This document shows, piece by piece, positions 1 through 6,546 of a DNA stretch of 13,283 bases. Source of the stretch: Deltaproteobacteria bacterium (GTDB lineage: Bacteria > Desulfobacterota > DSM-4660 > Desulfatiglandales > HGW-15); assembly GCA_019308985.1 (NCBI GenBank), contig JAFDHB010000098.1, positions 1-13,283 on the forward strand. The letters are read 5' to 3'. The notes under the pieces are model-generated. The model searched no databases. It saw only the letters and a list, made by a program, of their open reading frames with translations, and was not told where the DNA came from. A program made the translations under genes and the position numbers. How positions within the stretch are numbered: position 1 is the stretch's first letter; each line of letters begins with the position of its first letter.

Positions 1-152
1 ATATCCGGGCCGGGTGAAACCAGCTCTTCATCCAGGGGCGAAGGTTCCACATCACTCTTTGGGATGGAAAACCCAGTCCTCCCCTTCTTTCCCTTTTCCC
101 ACAACAGGGGCTCATCGAAGACCAAACCCCTCTCTGCTTGGCCCTTTTTCAT
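1..152 (-). CDS. gcvPB: Glycine dehydrogenase (decarboxylating) subunit 2, N-terminal fragment cut by window edge
   Basis: Only the first 50 codons are in the window. The ATG at 152-150 overlaps the gcvPA stop codon in an ATGA arrangement (4-bp overlap), typical of translational coupling. The translation begins MKKGQAERGLVFDEPLLWEK and continues with a Gly-Arg-Thr-Gly-Phe stretch and a DVEPSPLDEELV segment, resembling the N-terminus of split-type P-protein subunit 2 (EPL-[x]n-EK-G-R-G pattern). In this family the subunit carries the pyridoxal-phosphate lysine and, paired with GcvPA, decarboxylates glycine and passes the aminomethyl group to lipoyl-GcvH. The PLP site lies outside the window. 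The call rests on the short match plus position directly after gcvPA. Confidence 0.87.
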   Translation of the reverse strand, partial: MKKGQAERGLVFDEPLLWEKGKKGRTGFSIPKSDVEPSPLDEELVSPGPD

Positions 153-1483
153 GTCCTGATCTCCCTTACAAGCTCATCCATGTCTTCTCTCGTTATGGTT
201 TCGGTAACACAGAGCAGATAGTGATCCTTGAGTTCCGGGTAGTACCTGCTCAAGGAGAGGCCGGCCACGATTCCCTTTCCCAGAAGCCTCTTGTGGGTAG
301 CGTCAAATCCCTGTGGAAAACCAACTACAAACTCGTTGAAGGTGGGGGCGTCAAAGGGTAAATGATATCCCTCGTTCTTGAACGCCCTTTTCAAGTATTC
401 AGCCTTATCGTGGTTGAGCTGGGCCAGGGTGCGCATGCCGCTGCGACCCAGGAAGGCCATGTACATGGCCGAGGCCAGGGCACACAGGCTGCTGTTGGTG
501 CAGATATTGGAGGTCGCCTTCTCCCTCCTGATGTGCTGTTCCCTCGTAGCCATGGTGAGCACGAACCCCCTTCTTCCCTCTTGGTCCAGCGTCTTTCCCA
601 CCAGCCTCCCCGGCATGTTGCGCACATACTGCATCCTGGTGGCGAACATCCCAAGACCCGGCCCTCCGAAGGACATTGGGATCCCCAGGCTTTGGCCTTC
701 CCCGCAGGCGATGTCGGCTCCCAGGCTTCCCGGGCTTTTCAAAAGACCAAAGGCCAGGGGCTCGGTAAAGGTCACGATGAACAGAGCCCCTGTGCCGTGC
801 ACCTTTTCCCCTATCGCCTTAAGATCCTCGATACATCCAAAGAAATTCGGAGATTGTATGGCAACCGCTGCGACGCCTTCCAGCCCGTCTACTTGTCTAT
901 AGTCGGTCAAACCGGTGCCTTCCGCGTAGGGCAATTCAACGATCTCGTACCCCGTCGGTTCCAAGTATGTCTTCACCACAGCCCGGTACCCGGGGTGAAT
1001 GGGGCTTGAGAGGAGGACCCTATTCCTTTTTGTTATGCGCAAGGCCATAAGGAGCGCCTCTGCCAGGGCGGAACCACCGTCATACAGAGACGCATTTGCC
1101 GCTTCCATTCCCAAGAGTCTGCACACGAGGGTCTGGTATTCGTATATTCCCTGGAGTGTCCCCTGGCTTACTTCGGGCTGATAGGGGGTATACGAGGTAA
1201 GGAACTCCGACCTGGTCAACAGTTGGGTCACCGCAGCAGGGATATGGTGGTCGTAGTTGCCGGCCCCCATGAATACCCTGTAGCGGGGCCTGATCCCCAT
1301 CATGTCCGAAAGAGTGGTCAAGTGGTCAGCAAGACCCCATTCTGTCATGGGTTCAGGCAACGACATATCATCTTTGCGGCGGCAATCCTCAGGTATGACC
1401 GAGAAAAGCCCTTCAAGGTCCTTTGCCCCCACCACCTTCAACATTGCTTCAATGTCATCCCTGGTGTGCGGCAAGTATCTCAT
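149..1483 (-). CDS. gcvPA: Glycine dehydrogenase (decarboxylating) subunit 1
   Basis: A 444-residue protein, the usual length for the N-terminal half of P-protein in organisms with a split enzyme. It starts MRYLPHTRDDIEAMLKVVGA, a characteristic opening of this subunit, and includes the family-like stretches PYQPEVSQGTLQGIYEYQTL (about residues 100-120), FGGPGLGMFA and the RREKATSNICTN segment. Together with GcvPB it forms the PLP-dependent glycine decarboxylase of the glycine cleavage system. It lacks the PLP-lysine domain, as expected for subunit 1. The ATG at 1483-1481 follows the gcvH TAG stop with no spacer, and its ribosome site (GGAAGGGAA) lies inside the end of gcvH. It overlaps gcvPB by 4 bp. 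The three genes are clearly one operon. Confidence 0.96.
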   Translation of the reverse strand: MRYLPHTRDDIEAMLKVVGAKDLEGLFSVIPEDCRRKDDMSLPEPMTEWGLADHLTTLSDMMGIRPRYRVFMGAGNYDHHIPAAVTQLLTRSEFLTSYTPYQPEVSQGTLQGIYEYQTLVCRLLGMEAANASLYDGGSALAEALLMALRITKRNRVLLSSPIHPGYRAVVKTYLEPTGYEIVELPYAEGTGLTDYRQVDGLEGVAAVAIQSPNFFGCIEDLKAIGEKVHGTGALFIVTFTEPLAFGLLKSPGSLGADIACGEGQSLGIPMSFGGPGLGMFATRMQYVRNMPGRLVGKTLDQEGRRGFVLTMATREQHIRREKATSNICTNSSLCALASAMYMAFLGRSGMRTLAQLNHDKAEYLKRAFKNEGYHLPFDAPTFNEFVVGFPQGFDATHKRLLGKGIVAGLSLSRYYPELKDHYLLCVTETITREDMDELVREIRT

Positions 1484-1888
1484 CTATTCCCTTCCTTTCA
1501 AGAGCTCGATGTATTGATCCCTGCTCATGAGTTTGTTTACTTCTGCCTGGTCCTCTGGTTTCACACGGATCATCCATCCGTCACCATAGGGGCTCTGGTT
1601 TACCAGTTCGGGAGAATCTTCCAGAGCACTGTTTACCTCGACGACTTCACCTTCCAGGGGCATGTAAAGTTCTGAAACGGCCTTGACTGATTCCACGGTC
1701 CCAAACTGCTCACCCTTCCCAAAGGTGTCCCCGACCTGGGGTAGCTCCACGAAGACGATATCCCCAAGTTGGTCCTGGGCATAGTCGCTGATGCCTATCC
1801 TTACCATGCCGTTTTCAACCCTGGCCCATTCGTGATCCTCCGCGTACCTGACATCCTCCGGTAAATCCAGTTCGCTGATCTCTTTCAT
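1484..1888 (-). CDS. gcvH: Glycine cleavage system H protein (lipoyl carrier)
   Basis: A 134-residue protein of normal GcvH length. It contains the N-terminal EDHEWARVENGMVRIGIS pattern, the DYAQDQLGDIVFVELP segment and the lipoylation site ESVKAVSE, with Lys69 as the lysine expected to carry lipoate. The C-terminal half has the SPYGDGWMIRV motif. The protein shuttles the aminomethyl intermediate among the P, T and L proteins. The start ATG at 1888-1886 is preceded by GGAGGGGATAGGAT, a good ribosome site. In-frame TAG and TGA codons just upstream rule out a longer N-terminus. It is the first gene of the minus-strand gcvH-gcvPA-gcvPB operon. Neither gcvT nor a lipoamide dehydrogenase gene is visible, so the complex depends on genes elsewhere. 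Confidence 0.97.
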   Translation of the reverse strand: MKEISELDLPEDVRYAEDHEWARVENGMVRIGISDYAQDQLGDIVFVELPQVGDTFGKGEQFGTVESVKAVSELYMPLEGEVVEVNSALEDSPELVNQSPYGDGWMIRVKPEDQAEVNKLMSRDQYIELLKGRE

Positions 1889-2105
1889 ATCCTATCCCCT
1901 CCATTTCCCGTCTTTAACGGCTCCGACGTACTGTTCTCGTGCTTCATGCCAATCAAAACCCGCATTTCAATTCCTCTCATCTTCTAACCGAATCAGCCCC
2001 CTAACTAAATCCAGGGTCTTACAAACCCTGACATTAGGACTGTCAAACATCTTCCCCTTTCCCAAAATTCCAGGACCCTTCACGGCTTGAACTTCTTCAA
2101 AACGG

Positions 2106-2134
2106 ATTATTAGAAATCTCGCTTCATATGTCAA
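2106..2134 (-). promoter_or_regulatory. Sigma70-type promoter for gcvH-gcvPA-gcvPB
   Basis: On the minus strand a perfect -35 TTGACA (2134-2129) and a -10 AATAAT (2111-2106, five of six to consensus) are separated by exactly 17 bp. Transcription would start near 2099, giving a leader of about 210 nt before gcvH. The leader holds two small adjacent hairpins: CAGGGT/ACCCTG (2012-2030) and TGACA/TGTCA (2029-2045). They share two bases, so they are partly exclusive. I do not see the conserved cores of a glycine riboswitch. Confidence 0.6.
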
Positions 2135-2266
2135 TATTTCCAATAAATCCTGCCCATTCCTCCGTTTGCCTTTGGAACGCCCATTCACGACTGGCTCTCT
2201 GACAGTACAAGTGAATAGCGCGGATGCACTACCAGGGTCTGGTAGGCCTGTCCCTTTCTGATCATC

Positions 2267-2294
2267 TTGACTTTTCCCAATCATTGTTTATAGT
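2267..2294 (+). promoter_or_regulatory. Sigma70-type promoter for the radical SAM gene
   Basis: TTGACT (2267-2272) and TATAGT (2289-2294) are separated by 16 bp. Each element matches consensus at five of six positions. The predicted start of transcription near 2301 lies about 20 nt before the ATG at 2323. This decides against the upstream in-frame ATG at 2224, which would lie before the promoter. Confidence 0.6.
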
Positions 2295-2322
2295 TGGGGT
2301 GCTATGGAAAGGGGAGACGGGA

Positions 2323-3219
2323 ATGTTGAGGGAACCTGAGATGGAAGGCATGCACTACGAAGGGACATGTATAAGGCCCCCGAGCGAGGCACACAGCATC
2401 CTGCTCCAGGTCACTTCAGGGTGTTCCCACAACAAGTGCACCTTTTGCGGCACATACAAGGATAAGAGGTTTCGCATCAAGGACGACGAGACCATCCTAA
2501 GTGACATCAAGTTCGCTTCCGGGTATATGAAGCGCCAGGACAGGGTTTTCCTCATGGATGGGGATGCGCTCATTGTCCCGCAGAAGAGGCTGGTATGGAT
2601 ACTCGAGAGGATCAATGAGTACCTCCCCTGGGTCAAAAGGGTCGGCACCTATGCCAACGCCAAGAGCATCAAGATGAAGACCCTTGATGAGCTCCTTGAG
2701 CTCAAAGCGAAGGGGCTGGGAATAATTTACCTGGGTGTGGAGAGCGGTGATGATAGGGTCCTGAAAAGAGTCAGGAAAGGCACCACGGCGGAGAACCTTA
2801 TCAAGATGGGAAAGAAGCTCAAAGAGGCAGGAATCAAGCTGTCCGTGACAGTGCTCCTGGGTATCGCAGGAGAAGAAGGCTCCCTCGAGCACGCCAGGGC
2901 CACGGGCCGCCTCTTGAGCGAAATGGATCCCGATTTTGTAGGAGCTCTCACCGTCATGCTTATCCCCGGCACCCCCCTTTACGAGGATTTCCTCAGCAGT
3001 AACTTTGTCCTACCGGATGAAAGGGGTCTGTTACTGGAGCTGAGAGAAATGATCCAACATACAAACCTTACCAGGGGCCTCTTTTTCTCTAACCATGCAT
3101 CAAATTACCTGCCCGTCAAGGCGAGGCTCCCCAGGGGTAAACAGGAGGCCCTGAACTTGATCGACAACGCCCTTCAAGGCAAAATTGACCTCAGACCCGA
3201 ATGGATGAGGGCCCTGTGA
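2323..3219 (+). CDS. Radical SAM protein, COG1032-like, function unknown
   Basis: With the start at 2323 the protein has 298 residues. An AAAGGGGAGACGGG ribosome site and a promoter lie just before it; in-frame ATGs at 2341 and 2350 are alternatives. The N-terminus has the segment HYEGTCIRPPSEAHSILLQV followed by GCSHNKCTFCGTYK. Cys34, Cys39 and Cys42 are the likely ligands of the 4Fe-4S cluster that cleaves S-adenosylmethionine. The spacing is CX4CX2C, one residue longer than the classical CX3CX2C. Further features are GTYANAKSIK, the strand-turn IIYLGVESGDDRVLKRVRKG and SVTVLLGIAGEEG, all typical of the radical SAM barrel. No B12-binding, TRAM or SPASM-like cysteine-rich domain is visible. 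It is a single-gene unit. The substrate cannot be inferred, and a link to the neighbouring glycine or arginine genes is only positional. Confidence 0.85.
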   Translation: MLREPEMEGMHYEGTCIRPPSEAHSILLQVTSGCSHNKCTFCGTYKDKRFRIKDDETILSDIKFASGYMKRQDRVFLMDGDALIVPQKRLVWILERINEYLPWVKRVGTYANAKSIKMKTLDELLELKAKGLGIIYLGVESGDDRVLKRVRKGTTAENLIKMGKKLKEAGIKLSVTVLLGIAGEEGSLEHARATGRLLSEMDPDFVGALTVMLIPGTPLYEDFLSSNFVLPDERGLLLELREMIQHTNLTRGLFFSNHASNYLPVKARLPRGKQEALNLIDNALQGKIDLRPEWMRAL

Positions 3220-3229
3220 AAGCAGGGCC
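3210..3229 (+). terminator. Stop-codon hairpin at the end of the radical SAM gene
   Basis: A perfect 7-bp stem, GGCCCTG with CAGGGCC, closes a 6-nt loop that contains the TGA stop codon. No T-tract follows, so it may stabilise the 3' end or help terminate rather than act as a standard intrinsic terminator. Confidence 0.4.
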
Positions 3230-3275
3230 ACCCCATTCCGCGTATCTCCTAATTTTCTGATATAGGGCTGCAATG

Positions 3276-3380
3276 TGCCACCACGGCAACCGGGAGCAAC
3301 TCGAATCATGTTGGGCCCGGTTGGCCGTGGCAAGCAAGGTTCCTCTCTAGGCCGGAGAGGAGATGAGGCTACTACCCTCG
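3276..3380. other. Cluster of three hairpins in the convergent gap, possible structured RNA
   Basis: Three stem-loops lie almost end to end. The first pairs CCACGGCAACCGGG (3281-3294) with the arm at 3316-3330 through 14 pairs with one bulged G and a loop of about 21 nt; TGCCA/TGGCA can extend or compete at the base. The second is TCCTCTC (3341-3347) with GAGAGGA (3355-3361), seven pairs. The third is GAGG (3365-3368) with CCTC (3376-3379). No ORF or known RNA family was recognised. It could serve as a bidirectional terminator between the converging genes. Confidence 0.4.
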
Positions 3381-3412
3381 TTGAGCGAAAAACGGTCAAT
3401 TGGGCGTTGCCT

Positions 3413-3536
3413 GTTATTTGTTATCAGTTATTCAACCTCTCCTGATCGCGCCATTCTCATATCTCTACCAGGAGTGAGATATCATTTCAGGCATGAGGCT
3501 TCTGAGACCTATAACCAATAACGATTAACAAATAAC
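3413..3536. repeat. 124-bp MITE-like element with imperfect terminal inverted repeats
   Basis: The 20-bp arms 3413-3432 and 3517-3536 match at 17 of 20 positions when one is reverse complemented; the outer 11 bases (GTTATTTGTTA) are identical. The element is flanked on both sides by the same four bases, GCCT (3409-3412 and 3537-3540), which looks like a target duplication. An inner palindrome, ATATCTC (3459-3465) with GAGATAT (3476-3482), sits near the centre. There is no coding capacity. Four matching flanking bases could arise by chance. Confidence 0.45.
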
Positions 3537-3541
3537 GCCTG

Positions 3542-3559
3542 ATCGAGTTTTGGCTCGAT
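3542..3559 (-). terminator. Short hairpin after the symporter gene, weak terminator candidate
   Basis: ATCGAG (3542-3547) pairs with CTCGAT (3554-3559) around a 6-nt loop, starting 7 nt after the symporter stop on the minus strand. No continuous T-tract follows, although the next stretch (the inverted-repeat element) is T-rich when read on the minus strand. Confidence 0.35.
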
Positions 3560-3566
3560 TAGAGTA

Positions 3567-5060
3567 CTAGTAAAGGGTCGAAAGCACCTCTTCCTCTGTG
3601 GGCACGTAATCGACCACCTCGTGTTTGCCAGGATACTTGTCCTGGGTCATCAAGGAGACCGGCACCATGACGATGAGCGAGACCAAGGGCGGTATCATGG
3701 TATCCAGACCGGCCAAGTGTTCAGGAATAGTATAATAAAGCACCAGCCTGAGGGCCGATCCCACTATGAATGCAACCAATGCCCCGGGAGTATTGGCCTT
3801 TTTCCAGTAAAGACCCAAGGTCAAGGGGACGAAGCAACCTGCAAACACCACGTCAAAGGCAAGGACCAATAGAATCCCCGGCTCGGGCCTGATAATTGCC
3901 ATATATACGGAGCCGGCCATCACCAATACTGAAACAAGCCTTGTGGCCACCAGCAGCCTCTTGTCAAGGGCTACCCTGTCCTTTTCGGTAAACTCCTTTT
4001 TCCAGATCTGGAGGATATTTCTCTGGAGCAGGTTCCGCCCAAAGACCGAGGATACACCCAACAGACCGCCGTCCGCCGTTGAAAGGCCCGCACCAACAAT
4101 TCCTCCCATGATAAAGAGTCCGATGATAAAGGGAAGGTGTTGGGTAGCAAGCAAGGACAGGACCATCCTGGGGTCTTCCAAGCCTGGTATCAGCTTCAGG
4201 GCCATCAGCCCCATGAACGAGGCTGCTATCCCGGTGAGGACCGTCACACCAGCGCCATAGTAACAAGCGTTTTTCGCCGTCTCAGGGCTTTTTGAGGCAA
4301 AGACCCTCTCCATGAAATCCAGCGCCACCACGTCGCCGAGCCCCAGGGCCAGCAGACCCGCCCAGTTCAACAGGGCGCCGTTTTCGACGGAGGTCAATCC
4401 GCTTAGGTCCAAGTAGCCGTTCGGTATGGCCTGAGCAAAGAAATCCCAGCCGTAGGTGAAAAGAAGCCAGACAAAAGCCGCCAGGAATCCCGCAATAGCC
4501 GGATATACCTGTGTGATGTCAGTGGCCACCACGGACCAGAGCCCACCCGAAATGGTATAGATAAAAACAATGATGGATATGACGATAAGTGAGGTTATGT
4601 AATCCCAGCCGAAGATATGGGAAAGTATCCAGGCACCGCCTGATATGTTTCCCGCCAGGAGGATGACGAAGCTGAAGGACATGGCCAATCCCACCAGGAC
4701 CTCCGTCACCCTGTTATACCTCCTGTAGTAAAAGTCCGGCAGGGTGATGAGCTGCATCCTATTCAGGGGCTTTGCATACCAAGTTCCCGTGACGAGGAGA
4801 CACAGTGCGAGTCCAAGGGGAAATTGGAACCCTGCCCAGAATCCGGCCAGGTAGGTCTGCCCTGCGTTTCCCATGGTTGCATTTGCATCCAGGGACTGCG
4901 CAAGCAGACTCGTCCCCACCAGGACAAAGGGCAGGCTCTTGCCCGCGATGATGTACTGTCTACCACTGCCCTTCACCATGTAAAACATTGCTATACCCAG
5001 GCAAGTGAACACGGTGAGAAACACAATCAACCCGATTTGCCAGTTGAGACCCAAATCCAT
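3567..5060 (-). CDS. Sodium:solute symporter family (SSS) transporter, substrate unknown
   Basis: A 497-residue polytopic membrane protein with about 13 hydrophobic segments, the usual size for the SSS (SLC5) family. An outward N-terminal helix (about residues 8-28) precedes a GKSLPFVLVGTSLLAQSLDA segment, which fits the first core helix. The family signature SGGLWSVVATDITQ is at residues 171-184, and GAGLSTADGGLLGVSSVFGR in the second half resembles the helix that supplies Na+-binding Ser/Thr residues. The ATG at 5060-5058 follows a strong GAAAGGAGGT site. It is the last gene of the minus-strand arginine block, 233 bp after ornithine carbamoyltransferase. By context it may import an amino acid or guanidino compound, or export ornithine; sequence alone does not fix the substrate. 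Confidence 0.88.
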   Translation of the reverse strand: MDLGLNWQIGLIVFLTVFTCLGIAMFYMVKGSGRQYIIAGKSLPFVLVGTSLLAQSLDANATMGNAGQTYLAGFWAGFQFPLGLALCLLVTGTWYAKPLNRMQLITLPDFYYRRYNRVTEVLVGLAMSFSFVILLAGNISGGAWILSHIFGWDYITSLIVISIIVFIYTISGGLWSVVATDITQVYPAIAGFLAAFVWLLFTYGWDFFAQAIPNGYLDLSGLTSVENGALLNWAGLLALGLGDVVALDFMERVFASKSPETAKNACYYGAGVTVLTGIAASFMGLMALKLIPGLEDPRMVLSLLATQHLPFIIGLFIMGGIVGAGLSTADGGLLGVSSVFGRNLLQRNILQIWKKEFTEKDRVALDKRLLVATRLVSVLVMAGSVYMAIIRPEPGILLVLAFDVVFAGCFVPLTLGLYWKKANTPGALVAFIVGSALRLVLYYTIPEHLAGLDTMIPPLVSLIVMVPVSLMTQDKYPGKHEVVDYVPTEEEVLSTLY

Positions 5061-5196
5061 TTAAGACCTCCTTTCGGTTCAAACCATCTTGACATTAACT
5101 GGTTCTCGTTGGAACCTCCCGCCGGTCAAAGAATAGCCATAACTTAAACTGATATCACCCCCCCACTATTCCTTTGAACTTAGATAACACACCACC

Positions 5197-5212
5197 TGCC
5201 GAGCAGTCGGCA
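5197..5212 (-). promoter_or_regulatory. Hairpin in the symporter leader
   Basis: TGCCGA (5197-5202) and TCGGCA (5207-5212) form a perfect 6-bp stem with a 4-nt loop in the 233-bp gap upstream of the symporter. It could be an operator or a leader hairpin. Nothing shows which. Confidence 0.3.
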
Positions 5213-5258
5213 CGGACCAACGATCGAATTCTTTTCATACAAGCGCTTTTCCCCGTTT

Positions 5259-5272
5259 CAAGCAGCTGCTTG
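5259..5272 (-). terminator. 14-bp perfect palindrome after ornithine carbamoyltransferase
   Basis: CAAGCAGCTGCTTG (5259-5272) is a perfect palindrome 21 bp beyond the ornithine carbamoyltransferase stop. As RNA it gives a 5-bp stem with a 4-nt loop, followed by a GA-rich stretch rather than a T-tract. It may be a weak terminator or a dimeric-protein site. It partly overlaps the candidate -10 element of the downstream symporter promoter. Confidence 0.35.
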
Positions 5273-5297
5273 TAATTGAAAACTCCGTACCTGTCAA
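5269..5297 (-). promoter_or_regulatory. Candidate promoter for the symporter gene
   Basis: A perfect TTGACA (5297-5292), formed across the stop codon of ornithine carbamoyltransferase, is followed after 17 bp by TACAAG (5274-5269, four of six to consensus). The leader to the symporter ATG would be about 200 nt and include the TGCCGA/TCGGCA hairpin. The -10 element overlaps a 14-bp palindrome, a possible operator. Confidence 0.35.
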
Positions 5298-6295
5298 TCT
5301 CCTAATGTAGCCACCATAACGGCCTTGATCGTATGGATGCGGTTTTCCGCCTCATCGAATACGATGGCGGCCGGAGATTCAAAGACTTCTTCCGTCACTT
5401 CCATGGATTCGAGACCGAATTTTCGGTAGATCTCCTCCCCTATGGCCGTTTCCCTGTTATGGAACGCAGGGAGGCAATGGAGGAACTTAACATCGGGATT
5501 ACCTGTCTTTTCCATGGCTGCTGCGTTGACCTGGTAAGGCTTCAATAGTTCGATGCGTTCTTTCCACACCTCGTCGGATTCTCCCATGGAGACCCAGACG
5601 TCCGTGTAAAGGAAGTCGCAGTCCTTTACGCCAGAATCCAGGTCATCGGTAATGGTCAGCTTGGCGCCCGTTTGCTCCGCGATTTCCAGGGCCTTTTTCA
5701 CCAGATCCGGGTTGGGCTGCACCTTCTTGGGGGCCACGGAACGGAAATCCATGCCCATCTTCGCCGCCCCCACGAGGAGGGAATTGCCCATATTGTTACG
5801 AGCATCACCCAGGTAGGCAAACTTCACCTGGCTCAATGGTTTGTCCGAGTGCTCCATCATGGTCATGAAATCGGCGAGCACCTGGGTGGGGTGGAACTCG
5901 TTGGTCAGACCGTTCCAGACAGGCACACCGGCATATTTAGCAAGTTCTTCGACTATATCCTGGCCGAAGCCCCTGTATTCTATGCCGTCGTACATCCTGC
6001 CCAGCACCCTTGCGGTGTCTTTCATGGATTCCTTCGTACCCATCTGGGAGCCGCTCGGTCCCAGATATGTCACCCTGGCACCCTGGTCGTAGGCTGCCAC
6101 CTCAAAGGCGCAACGGGTCCGGGTGGAGGCCTTTTCGAATATCAGGGCGATGTTTTTCCCCTTCAATCTAGGTTGCTCGATACCGGCATACTTGGCCTTC
6201 TTGAGATCCAGCGAGAGATCCAGCAGGAACTTGATCTCCTGGGGAGTAAAATCCAAAAGCTTCAAAAAACTCCTGTTTCTCAGGTTGAACGCCAT
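5294..6295 (-). CDS. arcB: Ornithine carbamoyltransferase, probably catabolic
   Basis: A 333-residue protein with the complete ornithine carbamoyltransferase set: the carbamoyl-phosphate loop STRTR (57-61), HPTQ (135-138), the TDVWVSMGE ornithine-side loop (231-239) and HCLP (273-276). It interconverts ornithine + carbamoyl phosphate and citrulline + phosphate in the cytoplasm. The length and the [18 protein letters not shown] and [13 protein letters not shown] segments are like the long ArcB/ArgI-type enzymes. Its place in one minus-strand block with carbamate kinase suggests the catabolic direction, citrulline phosphorolysis, but an anabolic role cannot be excluded. The ATG at 6295-6293 is preceded by AAAGGAG. 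The symbol is chosen on context. Confidence 0.93.
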   Translation of the reverse strand: MAFNLRNRSFLKLLDFTPQEIKFLLDLSLDLKKAKYAGIEQPRLKGKNIALIFEKASTRTRCAFEVAAYDQGARVTYLGPSGSQMGTKESMKDTARVLGRMYDGIEYRGFGQDIVEELAKYAGVPVWNGLTNEFHPTQVLADFMTMMEHSDKPLSQVKFAYLGDARNNMGNSLLVGAAKMGMDFRSVAPKKVQPNPDLVKKALEIAEQTGAKLTITDDLDSGVKDCDFLYTDVWVSMGESDEVWKERIELLKPYQVNAAAMEKTGNPDVKFLHCLPAFHNRETAIGEEIYRKFGLESMEVTEEVFESPAAIVFDEAENRIHTIKAVMVATLGD

Positions 6296-6418
6296 AGGCT
6301 ACTCCTTTCTTTATGTCCCTTTTTGCGGAATTCCTATACGTAGACCTTTGCCTAACCTCTCAGCCAAAATTTGCTTACACCCGAATGCATGTCCACAAAC
6401 ACTGCGCATTTTCGTCAA

Positions 6419-6464
6419 GTTTTGGAGCGAGGCAACCATGTTGCCGTTCCCAAAACGGGTTTTG
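6419..6464 (-). promoter_or_regulatory. Competing stem-loops in the ornithine carbamoyltransferase leader
   Basis: In the 251-bp gap between the COG2403 gene and ornithine carbamoyltransferase, GTTTTGG (6419-6425) pairs with CCAAAAC (6450-6456), enclosing a second perfect stem GGCAAC (6431-6436) with GTTGCC (6440-6445). The same CAAAAC (6451-6456) can instead pair with GTTTTG (6459-6464). The two folds are mutually exclusive, as in attenuators and antiterminators, but I see no clear T-tract. A regulatory role is inference. Confidence 0.35.
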
Positions 6465-6546
6465 CAAAGGTCCCATATTGCCCCTTTCTATGTGACTACT
6501 CTTCAAGGCACCGATACAAAACAGCCGTCCTAAATGGGAGACCTTC

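Larger units (their letters stand above)
1889..2322. other. Divergent intergenic region between gcvH and the radical SAM gene
   Basis: This 434-bp gap holds the two back-to-back promoters listed separately and the gcv leader hairpins at 2012-2045. A 105-codon open frame on the minus strand (2284-1967) runs across the gcv promoter and has no ribosome site. I do not call it. The same frame continues after its TGA for 24 sense codons (FDWHEAREQYVGAVKDG is the central part) and stops two codons before the gcvH ATG; see findings. Confidence 0.6.
3220..3566. other. Convergent intergenic region
   Basis: This 347-bp gap lies between the 3' ends of the radical SAM gene and the symporter gene. It contains, in order, the stop-codon hairpin, the three-hairpin cluster, the 124-bp inverted-repeat element and the short symporter-side hairpin, each listed separately. 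I see no gene in it on either strand. Confidence 0.65.

Noticed and set aside
1889..2105. Glycine riboswitch in the gcv leader
   Set aside because: The conserved glycine-aptamer cores and tandem arrangement are not visible; only two short hairpins are present.
1967..2284. 105-codon open frame on the minus strand upstream of gcvH
   Set aside because: It has no ribosome site, runs through the gcv promoter at 2106-2134 and has no recognisable protein motif.
2224..2322. 33-codon N-terminal extension of the radical SAM protein
   Set aside because: The ATG at 2224 lies before the promoter at 2267-2294, and the extension is not like the family; the ATG at 2323 has a good ribosome site.
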